From: JAYQKL01 sp049889415
Lineage (GTDB): Bacteria; Pseudomonadota; Alphaproteobacteria; RS24
Assembly (NCBI GenBank): GCA_049889415.1
Contig: JBMHDL010000002.1
Coordinates: 1 to 64,000, forward strand
Direction of reading: 5' to 3'
DNA: 64,000 nt
This document shows, in pieces, positions 52,165-60,945 of the stretch (position 1 is its first letter; the number at the start of each line of letters is the position of its first letter). The notes below the pieces were generated by a model. It made no database searches, had not been told where the DNA came from, and saw nothing but the letters and a program-made list of their open reading frames with translations. The position numbers were made by a program, and so were the translations under genes.

Positions 52165-52422
52165 ATGAAAAAAGTTACGATTTACACCACCCAAACCTGC
52201 CCCTATTGCCATGCAGCAAAGGACCTTCTGTCACAAAAGAAAATTGCATATGACGAAATTGATGTTTCAGGGAACTCGGACCTGCGGGGTCAAATGAGCC
52301 AGAAAGCTGACGGGCGCACCTCCGTCCCGCAAATCTTCTTTGGTGAAACGCATATTGGGGGCTGTGATGACCTTTATGAACTGGAACACCAAGGCCGCCT
52401 GGACAGCCTTTTAGCTGATTAA
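52165..52422 (+). CDS. grxC: Glutaredoxin 3
   Basis: Encodes 85 residues with the dithiol site CPYC at 12-15. TSVPQIFFGETHIGGCDDL gives the cis-Pro and glutathione-binding residues. It reduces disulfides with glutathione. It converges with rodA with 7 bases between stops. Confidence 0.96.
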   Translation: MKKVTIYTTQTCPYCHAAKDLLSQKKIAYDEIDVSGNSDLRGQMSQKADGRTSVPQIFFGETHIGGCDDLYELEHQGRLDSLLAD

Positions 52423-52429
52423 GCTGTTA

Positions 52430-53557
52430 TCACGCCTGAGGCAGTTCCACATTTTTATGAAGATGGATGTTCAGCAATAATCCAATGCTGATAAGCATGG
52501 TCACACTTGAAGTTCCGCCATATGAAATAAATGGCAACGGCACGCCGACCACCGGCAACAGACCGACCACCATCGCAATGTTGACGAAAAAATAGGCAAA
52601 CAGGGAAAAGGACAAGGCCGCGGCGACCAGACGACAAAACTTGCTTTTGGCCTCGTAAGCAATCAATAGGCCGATGAACAAAACCCCCACATAAAGCAGC
52701 ATAATCGTCAAACTGCCGATCAAGCCCATCTCCTCAGCAATCATGGTAAAAATGAAATCGGTGTGCTTTTCAGGCAGAAAATCCAACTGGTTTTGACTGC
52801 CCTTCATGAACCCCTTTCCCCAAACCCCGCCGGATCCGATGGCAATTTTTGACTGCAGAATATGATAGCCCGCCCCCAAAGGGTCGCGCTCGGGGTTCAG
52901 GAAGGTCATGACCCGCAATTTTTGATATTCGAGCATTCTGCCCCAGATAATCATGGTGATCGGAACAAGAGAAACAGCACCCAGAAAAAAATACCGCCAA
53001 TTCAGACCAACCAGAAACATGACGGCAATACCTGTCAGCGCCAACAAAACTGATGTACCGAGATCCGGCTGGCGCATAATCAGCAGGCTCGGAACCAAAA
53101 TCATCAAAATCGGCAGCAGGGTCCATAATGGGTGGGAAACCCGCTCAGGTACCAAATTATGATAATATCGCGCCAAAGCCAGAATGAGCGCGATCCGCAT
53201 GGGCTCAGACGGTTGCACAGTGACCACCCCCAGATCCAGCCATCGTTTGGCTCCCATTTGCGTATCACCGAGAAATTCCACCCCCAACAGACTGATCAGA
53301 CCGCACACAAAGAAGAAATATGCGAAAGTCAGCCAATGTCTGACATCGATGATCGCGACAATCAGCATCAGAACAAAGCCAAGACCAATTCGGTATAACT
53401 GCCTATAGGCCCAGGGCGAAAACTGACCTTCCGCCACTGAATACAGAGCCATGATACCGGCCAGACACAATCCGGCCACCAAGGCAACCAGAAGCCAATT
53501 CAAGTTGGCAAGCTTTTCACGCCAGTCGGCGCGCATGGACAGATAGGCGGAACTCAT
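52430..53557 (-). CDS. rodA: Rod shape-determining protein RodA (SEDS glycosyltransferase)
   Basis: Encodes 375 residues with about ten transmembrane helices. SEDS motifs include QPDLGTSVLL near 165-174 and the loop GVWGKGFMKGSQNQLDFLPEKHTDFIF split over about 240-268, which holds residues needed for polymerase activity. It polymerises peptidoglycan with PBP2. It shares its first base with the mrdA stop. Confidence 0.97.
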   Translation of the reverse strand: MSSAYLSMRADWREKLANLNWLLVALVAGLCLAGIMALYSVAEGQFSPWAYRQLYRIGLGFVLMLIVAIIDVRHWLTFAYFFFVCGLISLLGVEFLGDTQMGAKRWLDLGVVTVQPSEPMRIALILALARYYHNLVPERVSHPLWTLLPILMILVPSLLIMRQPDLGTSVLLALTGIAVMFLVGLNWRYFFLGAVSLVPITMIIWGRMLEYQKLRVMTFLNPERDPLGAGYHILQSKIAIGSGGVWGKGFMKGSQNQLDFLPEKHTDFIFTMIAEEMGLIGSLTIMLLYVGVLFIGLLIAYEAKSKFCRLVAAALSFSLFAYFFVNIAMVVGLLPVVGVPLPFISYGGTSSVTMLISIGLLLNIHLHKNVELPQA

Positions 53558-55428
53558 CAGACCTCCCCTCCCGTATTCTGCACTGGAATAGGCAGATATA
53601 CATCTCTGGCTTGGGGGTCACGCTCGAGAACCTTACGCATAATGTCACGCGCAATCGGCGCAGCGGTTTTAGAACCACTGCCGCCGTGTTCCACAACCAC
53701 GGATATGGCGTATTTTGGATTGTCCACGGGCGCAAAGCCAACAAACAGCGCATGATCCCGCAGATACCAATCCAGTTCCTCATTTTTAATAATGCCCGCT
53801 TCGCGTTCAGCGGCCGTAATGCGCCGAACCTGAACGGTTCCTGTTTTGCCGGCCATACGGCGACCGTCAACATTCAAATCCGGCATGAACGCCGTGCCAT
53901 CCGCGTCATGCGTCACCGCTTTCATGGCATTGTGAATGAGCGCCATATGCGCTTCATCAATATCAAGCAAAGGGGCTTCCGGCATGGTTTTGATGCGCCC
54001 CCCCACAGCATAAATCAAATTGGGCAGAACCTGACGCCGTCCATTGGCAAGGCTTGAAACCATCCCGGCGAGTTGCAGGGGCGTTGCCAACAAATAGCCC
54101 TGGCCGATGCCGGTAATCAAGGTCTCGCCTTTTTGCCACAGGGAATCGAGATTAGCCCGCTTCCAGTCACGTGAAGGAACAATGCCCTGTTTTTCTCCAG
54201 TGGACTCAATATATGTTTTTTCACCCAACCCGAATGTTTTTGCCATACGCGCAATCGGCTCGATACCAACCCGACGCGCCAATTCATAGAAATAAACATC
54301 GCAGGAATGTTTGATGGCATCATGCATGTCTGTCGGGCCGTGACCCTCGTCAAACCAGCAGTGGAATGTGTCCCTGCCAAACTCATATTTGGCCGTGCAG
54401 GTGATTTTCTCTTCCGGCGTGATCACGCCTTCCTGAAGCCCCGCCAGCGCAACAAGCATTTTGAAGGTTGATCCCGGCGCATATTGACCGGCGATGGACT
54501 TGTTCAAAAGGGGCTTACGCTCATCACTGACCAGACTGTCCCAATCCTTTTGACTGATGCCGAGATTGAACGCATTTGGGTTGAAATATGGATTGGATGC
54601 AAGCGCCAGAATATCGCCCGAGTTAATCTCCATGACAGCCACCGAGCCGCTTTGCTCTCCCATGCGCTCGAGAGCATATTTCTGTAATTCTGCATCCAAT
54701 GTCAGAACCACGTCTTCACCCGATGTGCCGGGGTCTTTGGATAATTCACGGATGACACGGCCAACATTATTGACTTCCACTTGCCGGCTTCCGGCAAGGC
54801 CCCGCAAGCGGTCATCCAAGCGGTTTTCAATACCGCTTTTACCGACCCGGAACCCTTCAAGTTTCAGCAGCGGGTCATCTTCCAGCAAATCTTCGCGGTC
54901 TGGCACCCCGACATAACCGACAATATGAGCGAATTCCCCGCCTTTCGGATAGTAGCGCATTTCGCCGACACTGGTTTCCAGGCCGGGTAAATGCGGCAGA
55001 TGAATATTGACCTTTGAAAACTGCTCCCAAGTCAGGTTTTCGGCAACCGTGAACGGAACAAATCCTCTGCTGCGCGGAACATCTCGTTGCAAACGCTTCT
55101 TGCGCCTGGGGGAAATCGGAATGATTTTTTCAAGTCTGGCAATGGTTTCAAACGGCTTTTGAACCTGCTCAGGAATAAGGACAACCTGAAAATTGGGTCG
55201 ATTGGTGGCGATTTCCTGTCCAAAGCGGTCAAGGACTCGCCCGCGACGTGGTGCGATCAAGCCGATATTGACCCGGTTCTCCTCCGCACGTATGGCAAAT
55301 TCCTTCGACCGGACGACTTGCAGATAATACAGCCGTCCAGCCAGAACCGACAGCAGTCCGAATTGGCTGGCACCCAGCATCAAGGCGCGGCGTGTCAATT
55401 TTGTGGAGTCTTCCGCTTGTGGCTGCAT
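53557..55428 (-). CDS. mrdA: Penicillin-binding protein 2
   Basis: Encodes 623 residues. One N-terminal transmembrane anchor (about 17-35), a dimerisation domain, then the transpeptidase domain. The catalytic Ser is in GSTFKMLVAL, the second motif reads SCD (KHSCDVYFYEL) and the third KTGT (MAGKTGTVQ). It crosslinks the lateral wall with RodA. It ends one base into rodA. Confidence 0.97.
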   Translation of the reverse strand: MQPQAEDSTKLTRRALMLGASQFGLLSVLAGRLYYLQVVRSKEFAIRAEENRVNIGLIAPRRGRVLDRFGQEIATNRPNFQVVLIPEQVQKPFETIARLEKIIPISPRRKKRLQRDVPRSRGFVPFTVAENLTWEQFSKVNIHLPHLPGLETSVGEMRYYPKGGEFAHIVGYVGVPDREDLLEDDPLLKLEGFRVGKSGIENRLDDRLRGLAGSRQVEVNNVGRVIRELSKDPGTSGEDVVLTLDAELQKYALERMGEQSGSVAVMEINSGDILALASNPYFNPNAFNLGISQKDWDSLVSDERKPLLNKSIAGQYAPGSTFKMLVALAGLQEGVITPEEKITCTAKYEFGRDTFHCWFDEGHGPTDMHDAIKHSCDVYFYELARRVGIEPIARMAKTFGLGEKTYIESTGEKQGIVPSRDWKRANLDSLWQKGETLITGIGQGYLLATPLQLAGMVSSLANGRRQVLPNLIYAVGGRIKTMPEAPLLDIDEAHMALIHNAMKAVTHDADGTAFMPDLNVDGRRMAGKTGTVQVRRITAAEREAGIIKNEELDWYLRDHALFVGFAPVDNPKYAISVVVEHGGSGSKTAAPIARDIMRKVLERDPQARDVYLPIPVQNTGGEV

Positions 55429-55431
55429 GAT

Positions 55432-55983
55432 TTAGGCCCCTACACCCAGCAGGGAAAGGCGCTCTTCAATAACACGCAGCACACGGGCCATGAGGGGGAA
55501 CACCATCACGGTCATAAGAAAAGGCAGCAGAACCAGGCTGAAAACATATGCCTCTCCGGCATGCCAGGACACGCCAAAAAAAACCGTGACATAGGAGACC
55601 ATCGCAACAAGGGAAAAACTGACCCAGTTGGTGGCGAAACTTGCCGATGCCAGAACCGAGGTTTGGGAAGCGGTATAGATATGCATCAACAGCAGGGTTA
55701 ACGCCCATAACCCTAAAGGCGTTCCGGTCATCAAATCCTTGAACAGCCCCAAACAAAAAGTTGCGGCATAGCTCAGTCGGTCCTCTCCAGACAGAGCCCA
55801 GAAGTAAACCGCAATGAGTGACAGCGACGGCATGGCCGATACCCCCTGAACACCCGGCAAGGGCGCTTGCTGGAGCGCCACCAACACGACAATAACCAGA
55901 AACGGGACGGCTCGGCTGAGGCCGGTCGGTTCACGCTGACTTTGCAGAAAATTGCGCAATCCACTGCCAGGCTTAAAGGCCAT
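55432..55983 (-). CDS. mreD: Rod shape-determining protein MreD
   Basis: Encodes 183 residues from the ATG at 55983, overlapping the end of mreC by 11 bases; a longer frame to 56073 lies inside mreC. Five to six transmembrane helices are visible (VPFLVIVVLVALQQ, LSLIAVYFWAL and others), with FCLGLFKDLMTGTPLGLWALTLL typical of MreD. It is part of the elongasome. mrdA begins 3 bases after its stop. Confidence 0.88.
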   Translation of the reverse strand: MAFKPGSGLRNFLQSQREPTGLSRAVPFLVIVVLVALQQAPLPGVQGVSAMPSLSLIAVYFWALSGEDRLSYAATFCLGLFKDLMTGTPLGLWALTLLLMHIYTASQTSVLASASFATNWVSFSLVAMVSYVTVFFGVSWHAGEAYVFSLVLLPFLMTVMVFPLMARVLRVIEERLSLLGVGA

Positions 55984-56884
55984 TTTCGACCTCCCTGTCA
56001 GGCTTGCCATCCTCCGGCCCAGGCTTGAGAATTTCCGGTATATTCTGCATGGACGAGACATCAAGCTCTCCACGTAACTTCATCACCCTTACAATATTCA
56101 GGTTTTCAGGTTTTTCGGAAAGCTCAACCCGCGGATTACCGGCCGGCCCGGTGCGGACGCGTCCAATCATAGTATTTCGCGGAATTTGGCCTCCCAAACC
56201 TGATGCCAGGACACGGTCACCATCGGCGAAAGAGACTTCCTCGGAATAAAACAGCAGTTTTGGCCTGCTGGTATTCGTCCCCGCCAAAATCGCATTGAGG
56301 CCTGACGGTTCAACCCGAACGGGGATGCGGCTGTTGAGGTCCGTCAACAACAGGACCCGGCTGGACAACGCACCGACAGACACAATCCGTCCAACCAAAC
56401 CAGACATCCCGATCACCGGATCGCCGACCGTTATGCCCGAATTTCTTCCGGTATCAATCACGTAAGTTCTGACAAATGGGCCGCCCGGATCAAACATCAC
56501 ATTGGCCGCTACGGAGTCCGTTTTCGCCTCACCCTGACCTCCCAAAAGCATCTGATAATTCTCAAGTTTTTGTTTCAGCAGCTGGTTTTCCCGCTCAACG
56601 TCGCGCAAGCGCTCCAGCTCCACTTGATAGCGCAAATTATCACTGCGCAAGCTGAAATAGTCTCGGGCAATGGTAAAGCCTTGCTGGATCCACTCTATGG
56701 GGCGGGTCACAACATAGGTGACGGGATAAACAATATCGGTGGCCAGCTGACGCAATCGGTCAGTCGTCAATTCCTGCCCGCGTGAAAGCAGGAAGACCAG
56801 AATACCGGCGGCCAGAAGAAAAAGTATGCGGCGCGAGGAAGAACGTCGCCCAGGTCGTGATTTGGTTTGGAATACCCCGTCCAC
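55973..56884 (-). CDS. mreC: Rod shape-determining protein MreC
   Basis: Encodes 303 residues. A basic N-terminus and transmembrane helix (about 19-35), a coiled coil (about 75-115) and the MreC beta-domain follow (GITVGDPVIGMSGLVGRIV, LTDLNSRIPVRV). It organises PBP2 and RodA in the periplasm. It starts 16 bases after mreB ends. Confidence 0.96.
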   Translation of the reverse strand: MDGVFQTKSRPGRRSSSRRILFLLAAGILVFLLSRGQELTTDRLRQLATDIVYPVTYVVTRPIEWIQQGFTIARDYFSLRSDNLRYQVELERLRDVERENQLLKQKLENYQMLLGGQGEAKTDSVAANVMFDPGGPFVRTYVIDTGRNSGITVGDPVIGMSGLVGRIVSVGALSSRVLLLTDLNSRIPVRVEPSGLNAILAGTNTSRPKLLFYSEEVSFADGDRVLASGLGGQIPRNTMIGRVRTGPAGNPRVELSEKPENLNIVRVMKLRGELDVSSMQNIPEILKPGPEDGKPDREVENGL

Positions 56885-56900
56885 AGCCTTTCCTGTTATC

Positions 56901-57941
56901 TCAATAAACCGAAGACAAAATGTGCTTCATGGTCTTGATGTGCTCAAGCGCCCGCCCCGTCCCAAGGGCGACACAAGACAGGGCCTCATCGGCTATACTG
57001 ACCGGCAAGCCGGTTTCCTCGCGCAACACCTTGTCGAGATTTTTCAGCAGGGCCCCGCCACCGGTCAGGATAATGCCCTTATCGACAATATCGGCCGCCA
57101 GTTCCGGAGGGGTGGCCTCGAGCGCAACCTTGACGGCCTCAACAATGGCACCGACGGGCTCAGCAAGACTCTCAGCGATTTCCCGCTGCGAAATCGTCAC
57201 TTCGCGGGGCACGCCATTCATCAGATCACGGCCTTTAATGCGCAGGCTCGCACCATCACTGTCTTCCGGAACGGCCGCAGAACCAACCTCTTTCTTGATG
57301 CGCTCGGAACTGGATTCACCCAGCAGCAGATTATGGTTCCGGCGAATATAGGCAATGATGGCCTCATCCATTTTATCGCCCCCGACTCGCACAGACCGCG
57401 AATAGACAATCCCGCCCAGCGACAGGACGGCAACTTCAGTGGTGCCGCCGCCAATATCCACAATCATCGATCCGGTCGGCTCGGTCACAGGCAGGCCAGC
57501 ACCAATGGCCGCAGCCATCGGCTCCTCGATCAAATAGACGCGGCGCGCACCCGCAGACAGGGCCGATTCCTGAATGGCGCGGCGTTCAACCGCTGTAGCA
57601 CCGGACGGCACGCAGATGATGACCTGCGGATTGGCGAAGGTGCGCCGGTTGTGAACCTTGCGGATGAAGTGCTTGATCATCTCCTCAGCCACATCGAAAT
57701 CGGCGATAACACCGTCCCGCATCGGGCGAATGGCTTGAATGTTGCCGGGTGTCCGCCCCAGCATCAGCTTGGCTTCATCCCCGACTGCCAAAACCTGGTT
57801 GCGGCCGCCATTATTGAAAATGGCGACAACGGAAGGTTCATTGAGCACAATGCCCCTGCCCTTCACATAGACCAAAGTGTTGGCTGTCCCCAAATCAATC
57901 GCCATGTCAGCGGAAAACATTCCGAGTAGACCGTCTAGCAT
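56901..57941 (-). CDS. mreB: Rod shape-determining protein MreB (actin homologue)
   Basis: Encodes 346 residues. Nucleotide-binding motifs are visible as DLGTANTLVY near 16-25, DIGGGTTEVAVLSLGG near 167-182 and GGGALLKNLDKVL near 293-305. It forms membrane-linked filaments that guide cell-wall synthesis. It starts 23 bases after the leuA stop, so it may share a transcript with leuA. Confidence 0.98.
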   Translation of the reverse strand: MLDGLLGMFSADMAIDLGTANTLVYVKGRGIVLNEPSVVAIFNNGGRNQVLAVGDEAKLMLGRTPGNIQAIRPMRDGVIADFDVAEEMIKHFIRKVHNRRTFANPQVIICVPSGATAVERRAIQESALSAGARRVYLIEEPMAAAIGAGLPVTEPTGSMIVDIGGGTTEVAVLSLGGIVYSRSVRVGGDKMDEAIIAYIRRNHNLLLGESSSERIKKEVGSAAVPEDSDGASLRIKGRDLMNGVPREVTISQREIAESLAEPVGAIVEAVKVALEATPPELAADIVDKGIILTGGGALLKNLDKVLREETGLPVSIADEALSCVALGTGRALEHIKTMKHILSSVY

Positions 57942-57964
57942 TTTTTAACCCTCGCTATTTTTCT

Positions 57965-59551
57965 TTAAATCCGCAATGTTGCCACATCGTCCGGTGCATG
58001 CCGCAGGCGTTTGACCAGCAGCTTGTTCAAGGCGCTGACATAAGCACGTGCCGATGCGACCATCGTGTCCGTGTCAACGCCGCGGCCGGTGACCGTTTTA
58101 CCATCCTCGCTTAAACGCACACTGACTTCCGCCTGAGCATCCGTACCCTGCGTCACAGCATGAACCTGATACAGTTTCAGGCGCGCTTTTGTCGGGAACA
58201 GCTCTTTGATGGCATTGAAGGTGGCATCAACCGGCCCGTCACCGGATGTTTCAGTTTTTTTCAGTTCGCCGTCGATCTCAAGTTCCAATGTTGCCTTTTG
58301 TGGCCCAACGGACCCGGCAACCACCTGCAGGGAAACAACCTTGATGCGTTCATCCTTGCGGGCTTCGGCATCATCCACCAGCGCGGCGATATCCTCGTCA
58401 AAGACCTGCTTTTTCTTGTCCGCAAGCTCCTTAAAGCGGACAAAAGCCTCCTGAAACTCATTATCACCCATCTGGTAACCCATCTGAATGATTTTTTCCC
58501 GGAAAGCATGGCGCCCGGAATGCTTACCCAAAACCAGAGCGGACTGCGAAATGCCGACAGATTCCGGCAGCATGATTTCATAGGTCTGGTTGTTTTTCAG
58601 CATTCCGTCCTGATGAATGCCACTTTCATGGGCAAAGGCGTTTTGACCGACTATCGCCTTGTTGTACTGCACCGGAAAAGCCGTCACTGCCGAGACAAGC
58701 TTGGAAGCGCGCATCAAATTGGTAGTGTCAATACCGGTCCATTGCGGCATCAGATCATGGCGCACATTCATGGCCATGACAATCTCTTCCAGAGCGGCAT
58801 TGCCGGCGCGCTCACCCAAACCGTTGATCGTACACTCCACCTGCCGCGCTCCGGCACGCACACCGGCCAGGGAGTTGGCAACCGCCAGGCCCAAATCATT
58901 ATGGCAATGGGTTGAAATCACCGCTCTGTCAATATTCGGCACCTGATTGCGGAGCATGGAAATGATGTCAAAATACTCATCCGGCAATGTATAGCCGACT
59001 GTATCAGGAATATTGACGGTGGTGGCCCCGGCATTAATCGCCGTCTCGACGGCTTTGCACAGAAAATCCCGGTCGGTGCGGGTCGCGTCCTCGGGCGACC
59101 ATTCAACGTCATCGGTATGCCTGCGGGCCTGATCAACACTGAAGGCAATAGCCTCCAACACCTGCTCAGGTTCCATCTGCAACTTGTGTTTCATATGCAC
59201 CGGGCTGGTGGAGATGAAAGTGTGAATACGGCGGTTGGCTGCCGGCTTCAAGGCCTGGGCTGCACGCTCAATGTCTTTCTCACCGGCCCGTGCCAAACCA
59301 CAGACTGTGGCGTTTTTGACCAGTTTTGAGACTTCCGTCACGGCCTCGAAATCACCATTGGAGGCAATCGGAAACCCGGCCTCAATGACATCAACGCCCA
59401 TATCGTCAAGGGTTTCGGCGACCCGGAGCTTTTCATCCAGCGTCATGGAAGCACCGGGTGACTGTTCACCGTCGCGCAAAGTGGTGTCAAAGATGATGAC
59501 CCGGTCCTCCGCCGTGCCGATCTTTTGTGCATTATGGTTTTGTTCTGTCAT
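57965..59551 (-). CDS. leuA: 2-isopropylmalate synthase
   Basis: Encodes 528 residues from the ATG at 59551, which has GAGGA about eight bases upstream; a TTG at 59569 is an alternative but includes the ribosome-binding site. It condenses acetyl-CoA and 2-oxoisovalerate, the first step of leucine synthesis. The signature TLRDGEQSPGASMT, the metal-binding SVHCHNDLG-type ISTHCHNDLGLAVAN and the C-terminal regulatory domain (about 390-515) that binds leucine are present. The leader upstream contains a Leu-codon run; see the leader entry. Confidence 0.98.
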   Translation of the reverse strand: MTEQNHNAQKIGTAEDRVIIFDTTLRDGEQSPGASMTLDEKLRVAETLDDMGVDVIEAGFPIASNGDFEAVTEVSKLVKNATVCGLARAGEKDIERAAQALKPAANRRIHTFISTSPVHMKHKLQMEPEQVLEAIAFSVDQARRHTDDVEWSPEDATRTDRDFLCKAVETAINAGATTVNIPDTVGYTLPDEYFDIISMLRNQVPNIDRAVISTHCHNDLGLAVANSLAGVRAGARQVECTINGLGERAGNAALEEIVMAMNVRHDLMPQWTGIDTTNLMRASKLVSAVTAFPVQYNKAIVGQNAFAHESGIHQDGMLKNNQTYEIMLPESVGISQSALVLGKHSGRHAFREKIIQMGYQMGDNEFQEAFVRFKELADKKKQVFDEDIAALVDDAEARKDERIKVVSLQVVAGSVGPQKATLELEIDGELKKTETSGDGPVDATFNAIKELFPTKARLKLYQVHAVTQGTDAQAEVSVRLSEDGKTVTGRGVDTDTMVASARAYVSALNKLLVKRLRHAPDDVATLRI

Positions 59552-59558
59552 GTCTGCG

Positions 59559-59650
59559 TCCTCAATCAAAAGTGTTTATCTGCTTATTTACCCCTGAGCG
59601 CGCGTATGGACAGCGTCCTTGTCACCTCAGGGGTTGATTAGGAGGAGCAG
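59559..59650 (-). promoter_or_regulatory. leuA leader: Leu codons complementary to the leuA ribosome-binding region
   Basis: On the minus strand the codons CTG CTC CTC CTA (59650-59639) are followed by ATC AAC CCC TGA. The bases TCCTC and AATCAA of this run can pair with TTGATTGAGGA (59569-59559), the leuA ribosome-binding region, with a two-base bulge. A second stem pairs CCCCTGAG with CTCAGGGG (59626-59633 with 59591-59598) and contains the leader stop. No U-run follows, so control would be of translation rather than of termination. Pairing is seen directly; the mechanism is inference. Confidence 0.5.
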
Positions 59651-59707
59651 GTGCGGGCAGACAGCAGAGGTCGACCGGGAATTTGAACTATTCCCGTTCA
59701 GATGCAA
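59627..59707 (-). CDS. Possible leucine leader peptide of leuA
   Basis: A frame of 26 codons can be read from a TTG at 59707, ending with four successive Leu codons, Ile, Asn, Pro and TGA. No ATG or GTG lies in this frame and no strong ribosome-binding site precedes the TTG, so the start is uncertain. A hairpin (GGGAAT with ATTCCC, 59677-59695) falls within it. The next 190 bases to the left of leuA otherwise hold nothing; 59708-59900 has no gene that I can support. Confidence 0.4.
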   Translation of the reverse strand: MHLNGNSSNSRSTSAVCPHLLLLINP

Positions 59708-59900
59708 GCCGGATGATGCCGTTTGGCACTGTGGCCTGTTCGCCGTTGTCAAAACCCTGATTTTCACTTTTGAGTCCTGTTTGAACAACCAATTTATTAA
59801 CGTCTTTTCTGTTTATCTTTCAGGAAAAAAAATTGCAAGGGAAATCAATGTACTTTGATGATTCCGGAGGGTTGCAGATAGGCGCGAGAGATGATCGGCT

Positions 59901-60824
59901 TCAACCGAGCAATTGCGGTTTTTTGCTCTGCACTTGGTCAATGACAAAATCCATGGCGGTGCGGACATGAGACAGTTTCGCGAGGTCTTTGCGGACCAAT
60001 AACCACAATTCAAAGGCACCAACATGAGCCGGACCCAAAACCCGCGTCAGAGCAGGATTGGCATCGGCGAGAATGCACGGCAAAGCAGCAATGGCTGCAC
60101 TGTTCTCAACCATGCGCATGCGGGCGGTGGCAGACGAGGTGCGTGCCGTCACCTGCCCGCTTTTCTCCACCCGTGACAACCACCAAACCGGGCCGACCGG
60201 TGCCTCTTCTTCAGCAAATCCAATCAATTTGGCGCCGTTCAACTCACCGCGGGCCAAGGATTTGACGTCAATCCCCTGCTGATGCCGGTCGGAACTGTAG
60301 AGACCATAGGCCATTTCCCCGATTTTGCGCATAAGCATATCGCCATCTGTCGGCCGGGCAGCGCGGATAGTCATATCAACGTCGCGCAACGGGTTCATAA
60401 TGCGCGGGGCCGCAGCGCTGCTGCCGGCCCATCCCAGACCCTGGTCAATCAAAAGGGTCAGGGTAACGCCGGGATAACGTGCTTGGAAAGCCTCCATACC
60501 GGACGCTAGAACCTGTGCGCCGATCACCTCACCGGCTGACATTTTGACCAGCCCGCCGGTCTCCTCTGACTCCGCCTGAAAATCCCGCTCCAGAGCCGAC
60601 AGATTCTGATCAACCGGATCCAGCATTTCACGTAGACGCGAACCGCTTTGGGTGAGCTGATAGCCGGATCTCAGGCGTTCAAACAGGCGCGCATCCAGCG
60701 CTTCTTCAAGATGCGCAATGCGGCGCAACACCGTCGTGGTGTTGACATTCAACTGTTTGGCGGCCGCCGACAGGCTGCCGGCACCCGCTACAGCCAGAAA
60801 AAACCGCAAATCATCCCAATCCAT
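59901..60824 (-). CDS. LysR-type transcriptional regulator
   Basis: Encodes 307 residues from the ATG at 60824 (MDWDDLRFFLAV); ATG at 60833 is close behind, and a longer frame to 61025 overlaps ilvC. An N-terminal winged helix-turn-helix (SLSAAAKQLNVNTTTVLRRIAHLE, about 18-42) is followed by the substrate-binding domain. Effector and targets are unknown; the position after ilvC and ahead of leuA suggests a link with branched-chain amino acids but could be chance. Confidence 0.9.
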   Translation of the reverse strand: MDWDDLRFFLAVAGAGSLSAAAKQLNVNTTTVLRRIAHLEEALDARLFERLRSGYQLTQSGSRLREMLDPVDQNLSALERDFQAESEETGGLVKMSAGEVIGAQVLASGMEAFQARYPGVTLTLLIDQGLGWAGSSAAAPRIMNPLRDVDMTIRAARPTDGDMLMRKIGEMAYGLYSSDRHQQGIDVKSLARGELNGAKLIGFAEEEAPVGPVWWLSRVEKSGQVTARTSSATARMRMVENSAAIAALPCILADANPALTRVLGPAHVGAFELWLLVRKDLAKLSHVRTAMDFVIDQVQSKKPQLLG

Positions 60825-60842
60825 GCTTTTCATAAATGCAAT

Positions 60843-60871
60843 TATATACTTGCAAAAATGCATGATTGCAA
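60843..60871 (-). promoter_or_regulatory. Promoter of the LysR-type regulator gene
   Basis: On the minus strand TTGCAA (60871-60866), a 17-base spacer and TATATA (60848-60843) form a good promoter. Only 9 bases separate the -10 box from the ATG at 60833, so the RNA may have almost no leader. TTGCAA, itself palindromic, recurs in the spacer just before the -10 box and could be an autoregulatory site. Confidence 0.5.
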
Positions 60872-60895
60872 ATTCGCAAAAGATAAATTGCACAA

Positions 60896-60924
60896 ACAAA
60901 AAGGGCCGCACAAAAGCGGCCCTT
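60896..60924 (-). terminator. Intrinsic terminator after ilvC
   Basis: AAGGGCCGC pairs perfectly with GCGGCCCTT around a six-base loop and is followed on the minus strand by TTTGTTTG. It ends the ilvI-ilvH-ilvC transcript ahead of the LysR gene. Confidence 0.9.
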
Positions 60925-60945
60925 AAATTTAGTTGGCGGGAAAGC

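Noticed and set aside
56826..57929. A 367-codon open frame on the plus strand opposite mreB
   Set aside because: It lies wholly within the mreB-mreC coding region on the other strand. The translation is rich in Arg, His, Gln and Asn and lacks any domain, as expected for a shadow of a GC-rich gene.
59591..59633. Intrinsic terminator in the leuA leader
   Set aside because: The 8-bp CCCCTGAG/CTCAGGGG stem is followed by TAAATAAGC rather than a U-run, so a transcription terminator is unlikely.
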